Translations under genes and position numbers: made by a program
Assembly: GCA_015501605.1 (NCBI GenBank)
Contig: JADNRZ010000020.1
Coordinates: forward strand, 62,001 to 126,000
Reading direction: 5' to 3'
From: Panaeolus papilionaceus
Lineage: Eukaryota; Basidiomycota; Agaricomycetes; Agaricales
Length of the DNA: 64,000 bases
Part shown: positions 22,272 through 34,033 of the stretch, in pieces
How the letters are laid out: every line of letters begins with the position of its first letter
Position numbering within the stretch: the stretch's first letter is position 1
Notes under the pieces: model-generated
The model's database searches: none
Told to the model about the DNA's origin: nothing
Seen by the model: only the letters and a program-made list of their open reading frames with translations

Positions 22272-22665
22272 TTAGTCCGACGAGTTTGGAAGAATGCAAC
22301 CAGTAGCGTCAGAGCCATCTATGAGTCTCTAAGTAAGCTGAATCAAAAGGCAATTTGCATCTGAACGTACCAAGCTCGGCGCAGCATACAGAAGTTTGAA
22401 GACTAAAAAACAATTGTCAGAACACACCGATAAACGAAAATCAATCATTCATCATTCTCTTAATTTACCATTCAGGGGTCTCATCTGAGAACTGTGCACA
22501 ATCGCCTCCGTCATTAAAACCATCAAAAGTATGACAGCACAGGTGCAAAGGCGCGGGGTCAGAGCAAGTGGTGTCACCACGTTGGCGGGTGGACAAAGAT
22601 GGAGAGGCAACTGCCATAGTAACAACCATAGAAAGCGCGGTAATGGCGATAAGCTTGAATTGCAT
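22272..22665 (-). CDS. hydrophobin-like small secreted protein
   Basis: Three exons: 22665-22469, 22402-22371, 22318-22272; 91 residues with agreeing phases. Signal peptide MQFKLIAITALSMVVTMAVA, then a short stretch ending RQR that could be a Kex2-type site. The mature part has eight cysteines in the hydrophobin order C-CC-C-C-CC-C with spacings 8, 11, 9, 5 and 10. Hydrophobins are secreted amphipathic proteins that coat hyphae and fruit bodies. The spacing is shorter than typical class I between CC and the third cysteine region, and the usual CCN is CCH and CCA here, so it is called hydrophobin-like. A TATA box lies about 105 bp upstream. The gene could be missed because two of its exons are under 50 nt. 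Confidence 0.72.
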
Positions 22666-22767
22666 GATTATTATGTTCAGTGGGGGTTGATGTTATTCGA
22701 GTTGTTTGTAGTGTTAAAGAGTTGATAATGAGTTCGGTGCTGGGGTGAGAGATCCCAAGGCTCGAGC

Positions 22768-22775
22768 TTTTATAC
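22768..22775 (-). promoter_or_regulatory. TATA box of hydrophobin-like gene
   Basis: TATAAAAG on the minus strand, about 105 bp upstream of the ATG at 22665. Confidence 0.55.
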
Positions 22776-23439
22776 GTTTCGAGAGACCCTTGGGAGTCGT
22801 TGTGCCGTCCATATTGACATCACTGGCCCACTCCGACTCCCGCTTTACTCGGTTTAACTCACATATGCACGGCTAGTGCAGCCCCACGATGGTGTAAACG
22901 CCCTGTAAGAAAACAAGCTAGAAATTTAATGTAGAAGTAATGTTCATTGAATATACGAAAGAAAATACGCAATGAGTCTCGAGGATTCAATATTCACGTC
23001 ATTGTGGTTGACCGAAACGAGTATAGGGCAGACCATCGAGTGGAGGCCCTTGCGTCTAGCACCACCCTAGTACAATTGCCACCTTCAATGAAGTAACCAT
23101 TTCGAAATCATATTCAAATTGTTCGCATCCCGACTTAATTTTCGAGAAACCTTCGCAGTCTGATCTGCGCACAATTGGGAAAGGTTGAGCATAACACAAA
23201 GTAGCCTCGTTCTAAAAATAACTTTCGAGTCATCGTCCGAGTAATGTATGCCTCAAGGCGATGGCGCAGAGATCCGGACTAATGTATTCATTTACGAGAG
23301 TCAGAGCGTTGGATGGTATTAAAGTCATGGACCCTTTTTACCCAGTCGTACAAATTCATGGATGGATAACCTTAGATGGATGAAGGGACAATCTATGCTT
23401 ATCACCAAATCCCATCCCTAACTATGGCTGTGAACATCA
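22776..23439. other. intergenic
   Basis: Nothing gene-like beyond the promoter region of the hydrophobin-like gene. Confidence 0.4.
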
Positions 23440-24553
23440 GGGATCATGTTTCCAGTCCGTAGCGACAGGAGTATCGTGCCGCTATCTGTGAGCGTACTGT
23501 ACAACGCTGCTGTGCTCTACGAGTAGGGATGGCCTAAGTGTGTTCCGTATGAAGAATTATGGGACCGACCAGGTCAGGAAAAAGCAGCGTAGGTGTATCC
23601 TTCGCATATGAGCGCCCTCGTGTTAACCATGTCATATCCCGCGCGCGAAATAGTTCATCGAAGCGCTTGCAGGATGTTCACAAGACCTTTCTACATCTCG
23701 TAATCAACAGGCTAGATTTATACAGCATGTAACCGCATATCAACTGCGTCATTTATCGATCAAAGAAAATTCAGGCTTTCCAGTATATTTGATCGACACA
23801 CCTGGTTATTCTGACCCGATGATCTCAGGAACTGAGATCATAGAGATGGTTAATGAATGGCTAAACGATTACGGGTAAGTTGGTATATTAAATATTTATA
23901 GCTCGATTTAAATTGATTTTACTATCCCGTCTGAACGACATAGACCATATCTTTTATATGATCCCAATTACTGCAGCGAGACTGACAGGAATAAAGCGAA
24001 GGACTATCGCCCTTGTGTCAAGGAATTTCTCAATCCTCCCCGTGGTTTTGACAGCGTAACCTTCGTAACTACCATGTGGGATACATACCTCCACAACTGC
24101 ACCGCCGCTCGCCGTGCAGAGTCCAATTTTGAGGAGTTGTGAGACGTTGTTCTGAAGGTATCAGGTCTCCTCTTGTACTTCTGGTCACATATGTGCTTAT
24201 TACTAGGAATTCGTCGCCAATCTTGTGCAATTCAAAAACACACAGGAATCAGCATGGGAAATTATGGGTGTGACCTACATCAACGCATCGAAGCCGCTCT
24301 TCAGGAAAAAAGAAATGACCAGTCGGGTCTCGCTCAACTCGAGGACAAGACCGGCATTGAAGTAAAAACTATCCTGGACAGGACCTGCGGTGCAAACGAA
24401 GAGCTCTTGGCCAAGTTTGTCGGGAAGCTCAGTAAGACAAGATTTCCTCCCACTGGATTCGAGGTGGCGTATAGACGCCTTCAGAACGTTGTTGTAACTC
24501 TGCAAATCCCAAATTTGATCCTACAACCTGAACGCAACCGTTCTGGGGACTGA
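23440..24553 (+). pseudogene. AIG1-like GTPase pseudogene (locus D)
   Basis: All five exons of the subfamily at 43120-44595 can be traced: exon 1 remnant ending at 23487 (CCGCTATCT|GTGAGC), microexon 23555-23588, exon 3 at 23654-23874 (221 nt, the same length as the intact copy, with DTPGYSD), exon 4 from about 23932, and the last exon from about 24209. Several lesions are visible: Walker A reads GPTRSGKS with arginine for glycine; the exon-4 acceptor AG is lost (CCCG); there is a one-base frameshift near 24017; an in-frame TGA follows near 24140; and a deletion/frameshift lies in the last exon near 24265. It cannot make a full protein. Confidence 0.8.
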
Positions 24554-25049
24554 AACCCGAGGCATACGCATTTACTAGGCGACATGATTCAGCAAATTAG
24601 CAATCCTGGCCAGGTGTCGAGGCATCCCGCGCAGTGTGATTGTCTCTCCACCTTGAAGTGTATTTACCATTAGTCGGTCCACCCATTCAAGCTTCAGCAG
24701 GGGACAAGGCAAAGTTTCCATGAAGAAGATACCTCGCTCGTCAGAAGGGCAGATGGGAGGAGATAAAATTCTCCCTGGTTAGGCTGTACAGTGAGAGTAA
24801 GAGGGCTAGTAACAGATCAATGATGTTCGTGCATTTTTGTGGTGAGAAATTCGCTGTGGTGACACGCACGGTAATATGATACGATGGAGGATAGGTGGAA
24901 CTTCAAGTCAGGAAAGATGCGAAACATCAAAATTCCCTCACCAGATGCGATATGAACGAATTATGTGACCAAAGTGGTGAAATTCTGAGAAGGGAGCGGT
25001 GAGTACGCAACGCCCTATCGACTCCCCAGTCGGATTGGGAAAATATTTG

Positions 25050-25400
25050 TCGGCGTTTGATCTTAGGATCAAGCCGCCCCTTCCGTCAAACCAGGTTCCC
25101 TCCCAACGACCACCATCATCCCCACCCTGCAAATGAGCTCGACACCTTCCCTTCCTCATTTTATTCGATTTCTCGGTTCACTGCCCACTATCTTTGGGCG
25201 AAAGAGAATCTAATGATGCAGAGGTGGGGAGAATTTGACAGGACAATTTTTCTGGTGGTCCTGGTCAATTTGTCGATGACGTAGCAGGTTCAGTTTCCGG
25301 GAGATACATGAGCAGCGTAGAAGATGTATATTGTAGTTCCTTCAACCGGATTCAAGTAGATATATGTGAGTAAAGCTCTTTCAGTCTTTATTTGCTGATT
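25050..25400 (+). repeat. dispersed repeat T, copy 1
   Basis: Resembles 29400-29760 on the same strand. Examples are GGTGGTCCTGGTCAATTTGT here against GGTGTTCCCGGTCAACTTGT there, followed in both by a GACGT and, further on, an AGATATATGTGAG segment that looks like an exon end with a GTGAG donor. It is a diverged duplicate, perhaps of a former gene. Confidence 0.5.
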
Positions 25401-26570
25401 CTGACCAGCATCATCACTTTCATTAGTCTTCAGTGTTCTCGTGTAGCGCAATGACAGTTAGTATGGCTTTATCTTTACTCGCCCTTTGACGCGATACATG
25501 AAATCATCATCACTCTGGCACTTTTCTTCTGAACTTTGAACCTCAGTATCTTTCACCCTGACCTCCCAATACACGCCAAAAGCCTCGTCAACCCCTTATT
25601 CTCACGCACGCCTCTCATATCATCCATTTCGCTCCAATATAGTAGATCTGTTCTTCAAAAGAAAAGGATATGCTCATGCCAACACCGAGCTCTAGGCATC
25701 TGTTGACAGGTTGCGCATAAGGAGAAATGACAAGTTGGGAACATGGAATCAAGGAGATTTTTTGGTGAGACCACATCTCTTATTGTTTGTCCTCACTCTT
25801 TGTCTTTTTTTCCTCGATTTTAGTTGATTTATCTTGATTGATGATTAACCTGACTTAACCCCTCAATTACAGGATCCCAGACCTTATTTCAAATTCCGAC
25901 ATAGCTGTAGGTTGGAAAACGGTTCAGGAGGGTTATTGGAGGCCGGCGACCCCTTGAGGAGAGAAGATCCTCAGCGGAAATTTTCTGTCGTTAGCGTAGT
26001 TGTTGGAAACATGGTCATCTGGGGAACTACGTCAAGCAGTACATCTTACAATGTGCGGCTTTCCTCATTGTGGCTAATTCCACTCAGCAAACCTCAAGGT
26101 CAAAGACAGCAACAACCACACCTTGCCATCCGCATCTGATACTCTGAAAGCACATCCATCCGTCCTCACAGACAGAGACTCATGTACTGCCACGTCAGCA
26201 CACACTTTCTCCCTCCTGCTATTCATTGCTGAACCACGGCCTCCACTACGCACTCTTAAAAGTCGGCATTGTACCTGTCAATGCTTTCTTCGCCCTGACA
26301 CTCACATTCATCCTCTATCCGTAACCCGACGCATGCGACTTCGGACTTGCGCCATGTCCCAACCTCGGCTCTCCAAACGACGACTTCATCATGCATCTCC
26401 TACTCCACCACCTCCTGCCTTTTCATTTCACCCAAATACACATTTCTTTTCATTGTAACACCTTCAGAGTCACCACCACCATTCAAACCGCCAAAGGCAA
26501 ACGTGACACCTCAGAACAGTTTCACTATTACAACGTGTTCATGCTGTCGTACTCATCGCAACTCAGGTGG

Positions 26571-26830
26571 TGACAACAAACTGGCCACAATGCGGGCTGA
26601 GGAAGGGGAAGATGGAGCATGTTCTTGTACAGTGCAACCTCGGTCATTGGCCAACATTGATCATGGTCATTTTGACCTCTACCTCAACCACAGTGATAGT
26701 GATGGTCCTCACTCTCCCCCTAATACCTCCCTCTACATCCTATGCCGCTTTTTATGGCTGCTTGCCGGTTTTTGGTGTCACTGATGACCCAGGAAACACA
26801 TTTGTTGGTGGTGGGTTGGATTGTCAGGTT
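26571..26830 (+). repeat. dispersed repeat family R, copy 2
   Basis: Aligns with repeat R at 8551-8832 (inverted) and 30790-30960 (direct). The core is TTTTGACCTCTACCTCAACC and GTGATGGTCCTCACTC. It has an open frame but no consistent coding signature shared with the other copies. Confidence 0.55.
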
Positions 26831-27110
26831 GGGTTAACATAGGAGAGGCGGGAGATGCAATGATAACCGATGAAGTCATGTCTGAAGATAATTTGCCTTA
26901 GAGGTGGGGTGAAAAGATGAGTGGGATAAGGGATCATAAGGCTTATCTCACATTGGGAACATGAGTTGACCTTGCTCAAACAAGGACATTATTGAAAGAG
27001 ACTAAAATGTATTTTGAGAAAACATTGGTACAGAAGTAGACATGTATACAAATTGAGATGAAGGCAAAAAATGTATAGGTAGATAGAGTAAGTGGACAAG
27101 ACAAGAATAA

Positions 27111-28473
27111 CTACAGCTTTTTGAATATTTTTTCAATGGATGAGGTCATGGTCTTGATATGTGCAGACATGGATTTTTTGTTGTATGGTGATGGTAATGG
27201 TGATGGTGATAGGGGTAGAGGTGAAGGAGGAGACAGAGATGGAGGTGCAGGTAGAGATTGATTGATATCCCTTCGAGGAAACAGTGACAAGCAACTTTGA
27301 GCATCCTTCTTGTACATGTCATCCAAAAACAATTGGAGGTCATCCAATAACAATTGAAGCACAGCTAAAGCCACTTTCTTGTCTCTGAGTACAACCTCGA
27401 GAAGAAGGGGATCTTCTCTTCCAGGGGTGGTTGCAGCCTGTTTGTCCTCTGCAAGAATTTGAAGCCATAACTGGGTGTTGGTAATGCGATCAACCAGATT
27501 GTTGACAATGAGGGATTGATAGTGGGGATCTATGAGCTGTGATGTGTCTATGGCATAGAGAGATGGATAACCAAATCCGTCTAGCATCTGCAGTGCTGAG
27601 TCACTGGAAAACTCAAACTTGACAACTTTGATGCCAAGTCTATTGGTTTCCTAATGACTTAATGAGTTTCATTTCCATTGTCACAATTTAAACCACTCAC
27701 CATAAATATTTCATTTTTTAAGCTATCAAACCGTCGATTGGCATCCTCAACCTGCTTGGGGGTTGAAGTGTGATTCCACATTGTGGTTGCCACCTTGATG
27801 TCTGTAGCTCCAATTGTCTCAGCAAATGCTCTAAGGAGCTTGACTGCTTCTCTTTTAGACCCTCCTATCTGTATATCTGTGATGGGTTGAAAATAGAAGA
27901 TACCTAAAGAAACATGTCGGGCAGGTTGACTAACAAGATGCACCATTCAGTATTGGGACCCTGTCAATTGAATTATCAAACGAGCAACTACACACTGCAG
28001 TCCTTCCAACATATCTGCAATTTTTAAAGTTATCTGACTTTCAGACAACTTGGTGTCAAGAAAGCCCGGCGTATCCATGAGTAAAACTTCAGCCCAGCTG
28101 CCATAAGTCAAATTGACTACTTGATAGCAGACGACCTCTTTTGTCACACTTTCAAGTGAGTCCTTCGAGATCTCCAGATTCTGATCTGGTGATAGTGACT
28201 CGATGAACTGGGGAAGACCAAACACCATTGTTAAAGGTGAGAAGACAAAAAGTATTAATGATACTTACAGCACTCTTCCCCGCGCCTGTCGGACCCATGA
28301 GACTAGAGACAGAGCACATTGTGAGCCTTGCTATCCAACATAGATGATATTGTATATGGAGCATACAGGAAAACCATCAAAATGTCTTTTGTCACATCTT
28401 CTGGAGTCACAGGTACAACACTTAAGGGGCCTTTAAAATGGAGCCATTGATATTCTTTTCCGGTGGTTGACAT
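27111..28473 (-). CDS. AIG1/GIMAP-like P-loop GTPase (locus E)
   Basis: Five exons: 28473-28367, 28302-28269, 28207-27996, 27929-27701, 27650-27111; 373 residues and no lesion. Walker A is GPTGAGKSA (residues 39-47) on a 34-nt microexon, G3 is DTPGF (92-96), and the G4-like segment is ATTMWN. After the G domain come a helical region (SLIVNNLVDRITNTQL) and a run of LDDLQLFLDDMY, then a proline/serine tail and a basic C-terminus (SIEKIFKKL) that could contact membrane. Exons 1-4 have the same lengths as locus B. No signal peptide or membrane segment. The family is likened to plant AIG1 and animal GIMAP GTPases by its motifs; a role in defence or membrane remodelling is inference. Repeat R fragments flank it on both sides. 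Confidence 0.82.
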
Positions 28474-28619
28474 GGTGCTTTTCGACGATATGGGACACGA
28501 GAAGATAGTTCTGGTTCAATATTGAGAGCCACTGGCGCGATTCCGCGTGTTTCTTCCAACACCCCAACCCATCTTATCAGACATCGATTAGACAAAAATG
28601 ATAACACTCAGATGACACC

Positions 28620-28740
28620 TACGTGTCCGCTACCAGTCTCTGCCAATATATTACTGATGTTTGGGGATACCCTCTTCTCACGTCATCGATATCTCTCTCA
28701 TGTCACCTGACAGTCCATCGCGCCTCCTCCTTGTGTCGAC
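28620..28740 (+). repeat. dispersed repeat family R, partial copy
   Basis: GCTACCAGTCTCTGCC and a TCACCTGACAGTCCATCGCG-like tail resemble 30948-31140, the downstream part of repeat R copy 3. Only this fragment is present. It lies just upstream of the locus E start. Confidence 0.4.
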
Positions 28741-29399
28741 CGTTGCAGTTCATGACGAGGGTTGGTGATGGACTAACAAAGTTTGCGCGTGTGTATTGAT
28801 TTGGAATAAACATACAACATGCCGATGGTGGCAGAGACGCCGCCCAAATCCTGTCGCCCTAAAGTGAAGTTGAGTGGTGATTCATAAAGAAAGCACGGCG
28901 AGGCCGGGATAGGGTAGAAATTTGAGGGTATTTTTGTAAGCATAATTATCGCCGAAATACGGGCCTTATACCATTAGAACACTCGTTTTAATATTCTACA
29001 ACGTGCGCGTTTTGAGCTTCACTTCTCAATGCAAGTAATTGACGCTGGTCGAATTCCAAGAGTCCGAAACGCAATGAAGAGCGTTGTGTGCGACTTTACT
29101 TGTGGACCCACAAGTTAGGATTATGAATTAAATAAGGGGTGTAGTATGATTCGGAGGTCGGTAAGTAAATGTAAAGAGCGATTCAGTAAAGAGAGGGAGG
29201 AAGAAGATGTTGAATGAAATACAAACGAGGATTGCGAACATCGCGATAGAGCAAGTTACGTTCAAACGTTTTGTGGTGGGAATGATCAACGTGAGGGGAG
29301 GGTTTGACGAGGATCTAGGATGACTTATATTCATAGCTACTGATAAAGGGAGATATTGGGTTTACAACTATGTCTAGCAGAAAAAAATGACGTGGAGTT

Positions 29400-29800
29400 G
29401 CTCCCTGCAATGTTGACAGGCCGTCGGGAACATGTTTGTCGATGTTTGAATTCATCCATCAGGCCGTTCACGACGTCCAACAGGGTTTGTTCCCAATCAC
29501 CATCATCGTCGCGTCGCGATGAGCCTGTGCTGAGTGATTCACATCCTCATCTCATCCTCTTTCCATTATTTTTATTATTTATCATGTCGATTCAAGGTTC
29601 ATGCACGTGGCCCAAATGAGATGGAGGAATATTGCGTTGGGAGGGGAAGGTGTTCCCGGTCAACTTGTCTACGACGTGTCGGTCGAGATGTGGCTTCAGT
29701 TCAGAGCATCGTATCAGATATATGTGAGCAACATTCAGTTGTCATTTTCCCACTTATCCTGGATAACTGACCTTTTTCCTCCAGCGTAATTAGGGTAGCG
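29400..29800 (+). repeat. dispersed repeat T, copy 2
   Basis: Diverged duplicate of 25050-25400. The middle part (29601-29730) has an open frame with GGEGVPGQLVYDV ending at a GTGAGC donor-like site, so it may derive from an exon. No domain is recognised. Confidence 0.5.
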
Positions 29801-30789
29801 CAATATCATATTTTTCTTACCATTCACACCAGTCTTGAACGTTATCAAGTGCTGTCACACTCGCACATCCACGAGCTTTTTCAAACCATTATCTCATCCC
29901 CGCTATGATTGCCCATATATTTCGCATATTGCGGATCTTATTCATCTGGGGGCTTTATCCCGCGAGTGGAAACGATGTGCACGATGCAACGCGAAACACG
30001 AATGCACAAACAAAGCGAGGTCAGTATACATTGCATAATCATCAGTCTGGCTCATTTACCAAAAACACTTTACGACGCACAGCGACCGGTTGGACCTGAC
30101 TCTTGGTGTACATCGTACGACTGTAAGACAAGTTTACGGCTGTCAATAACATGTCTCAATTCCGCAGACGAGTTGGCTCTGGTACGACTGGAGTGTTACC
30201 GGGGGGATTCCTAAAGGTCATACCACAGGTATCGTCCATTGACGTTCAATTTGAACCCAAATCTCATCCGACCACATTTTGCCTCAGATTCGGCGACGGC
30301 GTTGTCAGTTGCATATGCAACCAATCGCTTAGCCACACACGACACCCTCCCTCCTTCAATCCCTCGCTCTATCATGTCAGGTTGCCACCGCCTCTCGTCA
30401 CCCTCCCGCTTTGGTGGCCGAACGCACTTTATTTGACTCGCCTCTAGGACGAGAGAGCATCAACCCAATGGATGACACGTCATCAAGCTACGTTATTACT
30501 GGTACATTTCATCGTACCTGGATCTCATCCTCCAACTCTCAGTCGTCGCCATGGGGCTCCTACCACATTTATTTTCATCGCCTCCCTCCCCCGTTGATTA
30601 TCCTCTGCCCCTGCGGCATCCAAAATGCCTGATTTCACTCTCGCTCACTCTCACATGACCCCAAGGATTCATATCGTCTACATTCTTCTGGCTCTTCTCC
30701 CCCTCACCCAATTCCGGCGTTCTCACACCGTCGTCGTCCTTACTATTCATCCGGCGAAGGAGGGGTGAAAGAAACAATTGTTAAGGGGG

Positions 30790-31140
30790 GACGGATCTAA
30801 AGAGGAAGGTATTGTTGGTTGAGGTGGGCGACAGGGACCTCACGCACTTTGACCTCTACATCAACAACGGCCACAGCGATGGGCCTCACTCTACCTGTAA
30901 CACCTCAGACATGCTGCTTTTGTGATAGCTACGTTTCTGCTACCAGTCTTCGCCGGTATGTAGTGATGTTCGATGATACTGTCTGGTGCAAAATCTGGCC
31001 ACGGGGCGAGAATTTCACCCTCGTCAGCTACATGTCTGATACCAGTCCCTTTGGAACGAGACGTACCAATGTTTAATTATACCCTCTATCTCCACATCAA
31101 TCATCAATATTTCCATCATGCCCCCTGACATGGACAGTTC
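30790..31140 (+). repeat. dispersed repeat family R, copy 3
   Basis: The core CACTTTGACCTCTACATCAA, then GCGATGGGCCTCACTC and TGTAACACCTC, matches the other R copies. It extends to a GCCCCCTGACATGGACAG segment shared with the fragment at 28620-28740. Confidence 0.55.
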
Positions 31141-31663
31141 ACCCAATCACGCGACGAGCGTGTCTAAGAATGCGCACACGCTGCGTTAATTGAGTAGTAA
31201 TTGCTAAAAAGCGATTTCAAATGAAAGGTACCATATCTATGCATTAAGCAGGTTGCGTAAAGGAGTGAATGGATCTGAGGATGGGGAAGAACAACGACAC
31301 TAAGGACGACATTTTGAAGGCATTCGTGATCTGTGATCATCCATGGTCTGTGTTAATCTTGTATTCCGCATATGCAGGACTTTGTCGAGGGTGGAGCCAG
31401 CGTGGCACGACTTACGAACACACAAGCATCAGCTGTAAGGGTTGTGGGGCTTAGCTCCTAATCCTCATATCAGACAGGTAATAAGCACGACCAATTGATA
31501 TATTGGAAGGGTTACTACGAGTACGATAAGGATAATATGGGCTAAGCTAAGGTTAACGAGAGGCGCATGCACACACAAGCATGCGCCGACGTCCTCTAAA
31601 CCAAACAAAGGTAAATGACGGAGAAGTTTAGGGGCTTCCGCTCCCCTTGCATCCGCCCTCGAG

Positions 31664-31918
31664 ATGTTAGACCTGGCCAAATATAGCGATTTTTTTGTTT
31701 TTTGTGAAGCACAACCGAGACCGTTGCCGCAAATTTATGAGGATCTCTATCAACGTATTGAACGTGGCATTCAGGGGAAACAGCACATCAGAAGCGAACA
31801 AGGCCAGCCTGAAAGTCAAGCCATCATTGACCTGCCGTCCATCCTCGAGAAGAACTAAAAGAAAAACGATGAAGATTTGAGCAAGTTCATCATACAGCTT
31901 CAAAAAGTTGGGCCGCCT
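31664..31918 (+). pseudogene. AIG1-like GTPase, last-exon fragment (locus F)
   Basis: The open frame from 31664 aligns with the last exon of the GTPase at 43120-44595: YEDLYQRIE against YEDLHQRIE, then QPESQ against QPEAQ and SILEKN against AILERC. An in-frame TAA at 31856-31858 breaks it, after which the homology resumes (LSKFIIQLQKVGPP). It then stops at 31918, just before the inverted-repeat element that starts at 31922. No G domain is present. Confidence 0.65.
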
Positions 31919-31921
31919 CTA

Positions 31922-33634
31922 CGGTGTTCCAGAGACGCCAGGTTAATCGACATTTCGCGTTGGCTCCCGAACTTCTTCGGTTCCCCGTTGGCTCCCTCAC
32001 TACCTCATTTACCTCCCTCTTACGCCCCTATTTTCCATCAGCTTGTCGATATATCTCCATTCTTCACTACCAGGACCCACCCCAATAGGCAATATAAGCC
32101 TTCATATGCTTTAAAGAGGTGTTTATCGACGATTAAACGTTCTTAAGCAAAATTTTAACCGAAAAGCCATAAAAATCAAGCATAAGGTCATTTGAGTGTG
32201 AACTGAAAGATGTCCCTTGGACTAGTACTTAAAATTATGACGAACCAAGATTTGAGAAAAAACACTATAAAACTACTACGAGGAAGCAAGTGAAATTTAA
32301 GATAAACGAAGGGAGAACAGTAGTATACGAGTGGGAGCACGAGATAGGTTATGAGTTATGAGGAGTCTAAGTTCAAGGAAGCATAAACGACAGTAAGACA
32401 GAAATAAAATGAAATCTGGGCCACTATCTTGTATCACCCTTATTGGTTTAATCTCGTACCTCAAATGTTCTTAGAATGCATAGTTGTTGGCCTTCGTAAT
32501 GAGTCGCCGTTGCCGTCGATTTTCGTCCTAGTCAGTCTCGGTGTTCGTTTGTTGTGCTCCCAGTTGTGCAGCGCCACCGTCGTCTGCCTAAGTTTTCATC
32601 CTTCTAGCCTCATATATTACATCGTTTCGTCCCTCCGTGTTGCCGTTGACGACCAGATGATGAGCCTCGTGCCCGTTTTAGTCACATTCAGCCTCTGTAT
32701 TCGTTTGTATCGCTTCCAGTCGTGCAGCATCGCCATCGCCCATGTTTCCCTCATTCTCAGTCGTCCCAGATTTCGTATATCGCTCAGTTTTATCCCTCAG
32801 TGTCGCCGTCGCCAACCCGAACCCGTCATCATTGTCACCCGGACCCCAAGACCTTGCAACCAAGCGTACTCACCTTAATTCACTCACCCAGTACCATCAC
32901 CATCACCATCACCCTCACACTTCCATCCACCGCCGCATTTGGTTTTGGTTTTGTTTCCATTCGTTATTCCACCATTGAGCGCTCATCACAGAACGTCATC
33001 TCTCTTGTCCCAGTTCACCTCTCTTAACCATAGCTCTCCTGACTTCACATACTTGCAGCCGAGCCACGAGCGCACCTCGTCCTTATCACCCACCTTGCAT
33101 CGCCACCATCTCCTCACACTTATCCCATCCATATACCATCGCTCATTTTGTGTTGTTTTATTTCCCAAGTTGGTCATCTTATTATTGGGTGCTCATCAGC
33201 GCAGTCTATTCAATAATAGTATTTGGGAGTGTGTGGAGGGCATTTCAAGTGGAAATAATGCTTAGTCGTACTGTTCATCCCTTAGCATTGTAGGCATCTT
33301 TTTCTTCATATGTTACAAGTAGGAACTCCCCCAAATGCAAGGAAGTCAAGGCTTTGTGGTTATGATCTTATGCTTGATTTTTGAGGCTTTTCCACGGGAA
33401 TTTGGTTTAAATAAGGCTTTAATCAGTAATAAACACCTTGTTAGAGTGTATAGAACCTTATATTGCCTACTGGTGTGGGTTCTGGTAGTGTAGAACATGT
33501 GCTTACCAACAGGATGATTCAGGATAGGGGCGTGAGAGGGAGGTACATGAGGTACCACGGGAGCCGATGGGGAACCGAAGAAGTTCAGGAGCCAACGCGA
33601 AATGTCGAGTTAACCTGGCGTCTCTGGAACACCG
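31922..33634. mobile_element. 1.7-kb inverted-repeat element
   Basis: The first roughly 240 bases (from CGGTGTTCCAGAGACGCCAG) recur, imperfectly, as the reverse complement of the last roughly 280 (33355-33634, ending CTGGCGTCTCTGGAACACCG). Shared inner blocks include CATTTCGCGTTGGCTCC, AACTTCTTCGGTTCCCC, AGGCAATATAAG and AAAATCAAGCATAAG. TA occurs directly outside both ends, so a TA target duplication is possible. The interior (about 32150-33350) carries the repeat S segment and no transposase. It could be a non-autonomous TIR element or two inverted copies of one repeat. It abuts the locus F GTPase fragment. Confidence 0.65.
32480..33000 (+). repeat. dispersed repeat S, copy 2
   Basis: Interior of the inverted-repeat element; matches 14300-14790 (CTCAGTGTCGCCGTCG, CCCTCACACTTC, GCGCTCATCAC). 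It also holds a short run of CATCAC triplets near 32895. Parts look repeated within the element itself (the CTCAGTCTCGGTG/CTCAGTGTCGCCG phrases near 32535 and 32790). Confidence 0.5.
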
Positions 33635-34033
33635 TAAGCGAGACTGACTGGGCATCAACAGCTCCCAAACAAGACGATTGAAAAATTTCGAGACTGGTGG
33701 GTGAGTCTGAGGGCTTAGATATTTTTCGAATGTTCGGAAGTGCTCGAATGCGTTTCATTTACTCTTCACCAGTAACATCGATCTCAGTATGAATGAAGGT
33801 TGTTAGTCGAAAGTCTTGCACGTCAGATGCCGTGCTTCCTTGTGCACCCTCTCTAATACCGAGATTATGCATATTTTGAATTATGCGGCAACTCTAATGG
33901 CGTTACAAATTAGCTTCACAAGAAAATATGATTTGCCGAAGCTACTTGCCAGGATTGAAACGAACGTCGGTGGACAACTGGAGGTCAATGCGGTGAGAAA
34001 TTCGTCGTCACAAGGGATGTGAAGTTGAGCCAC

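Larger units (their letters stand above)
24554..27110. other. repeat-rich region without a gene
   Basis: No intact gene. It holds decayed repeat copies at about 25050-25400 and 26571-26830 (listed separately) and C/T-rich stretches that give spurious open frames (26123-26480). Confidence 0.45.
28474..31663. other. repeat-rich region without a gene
   Basis: No intact gene. It contains the presumed promoter of locus E and repeat pieces at 28620-28740, 29400-29800 and 30790-31140 (listed separately). The remaining open frames are short and unsupported. Confidence 0.45.
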
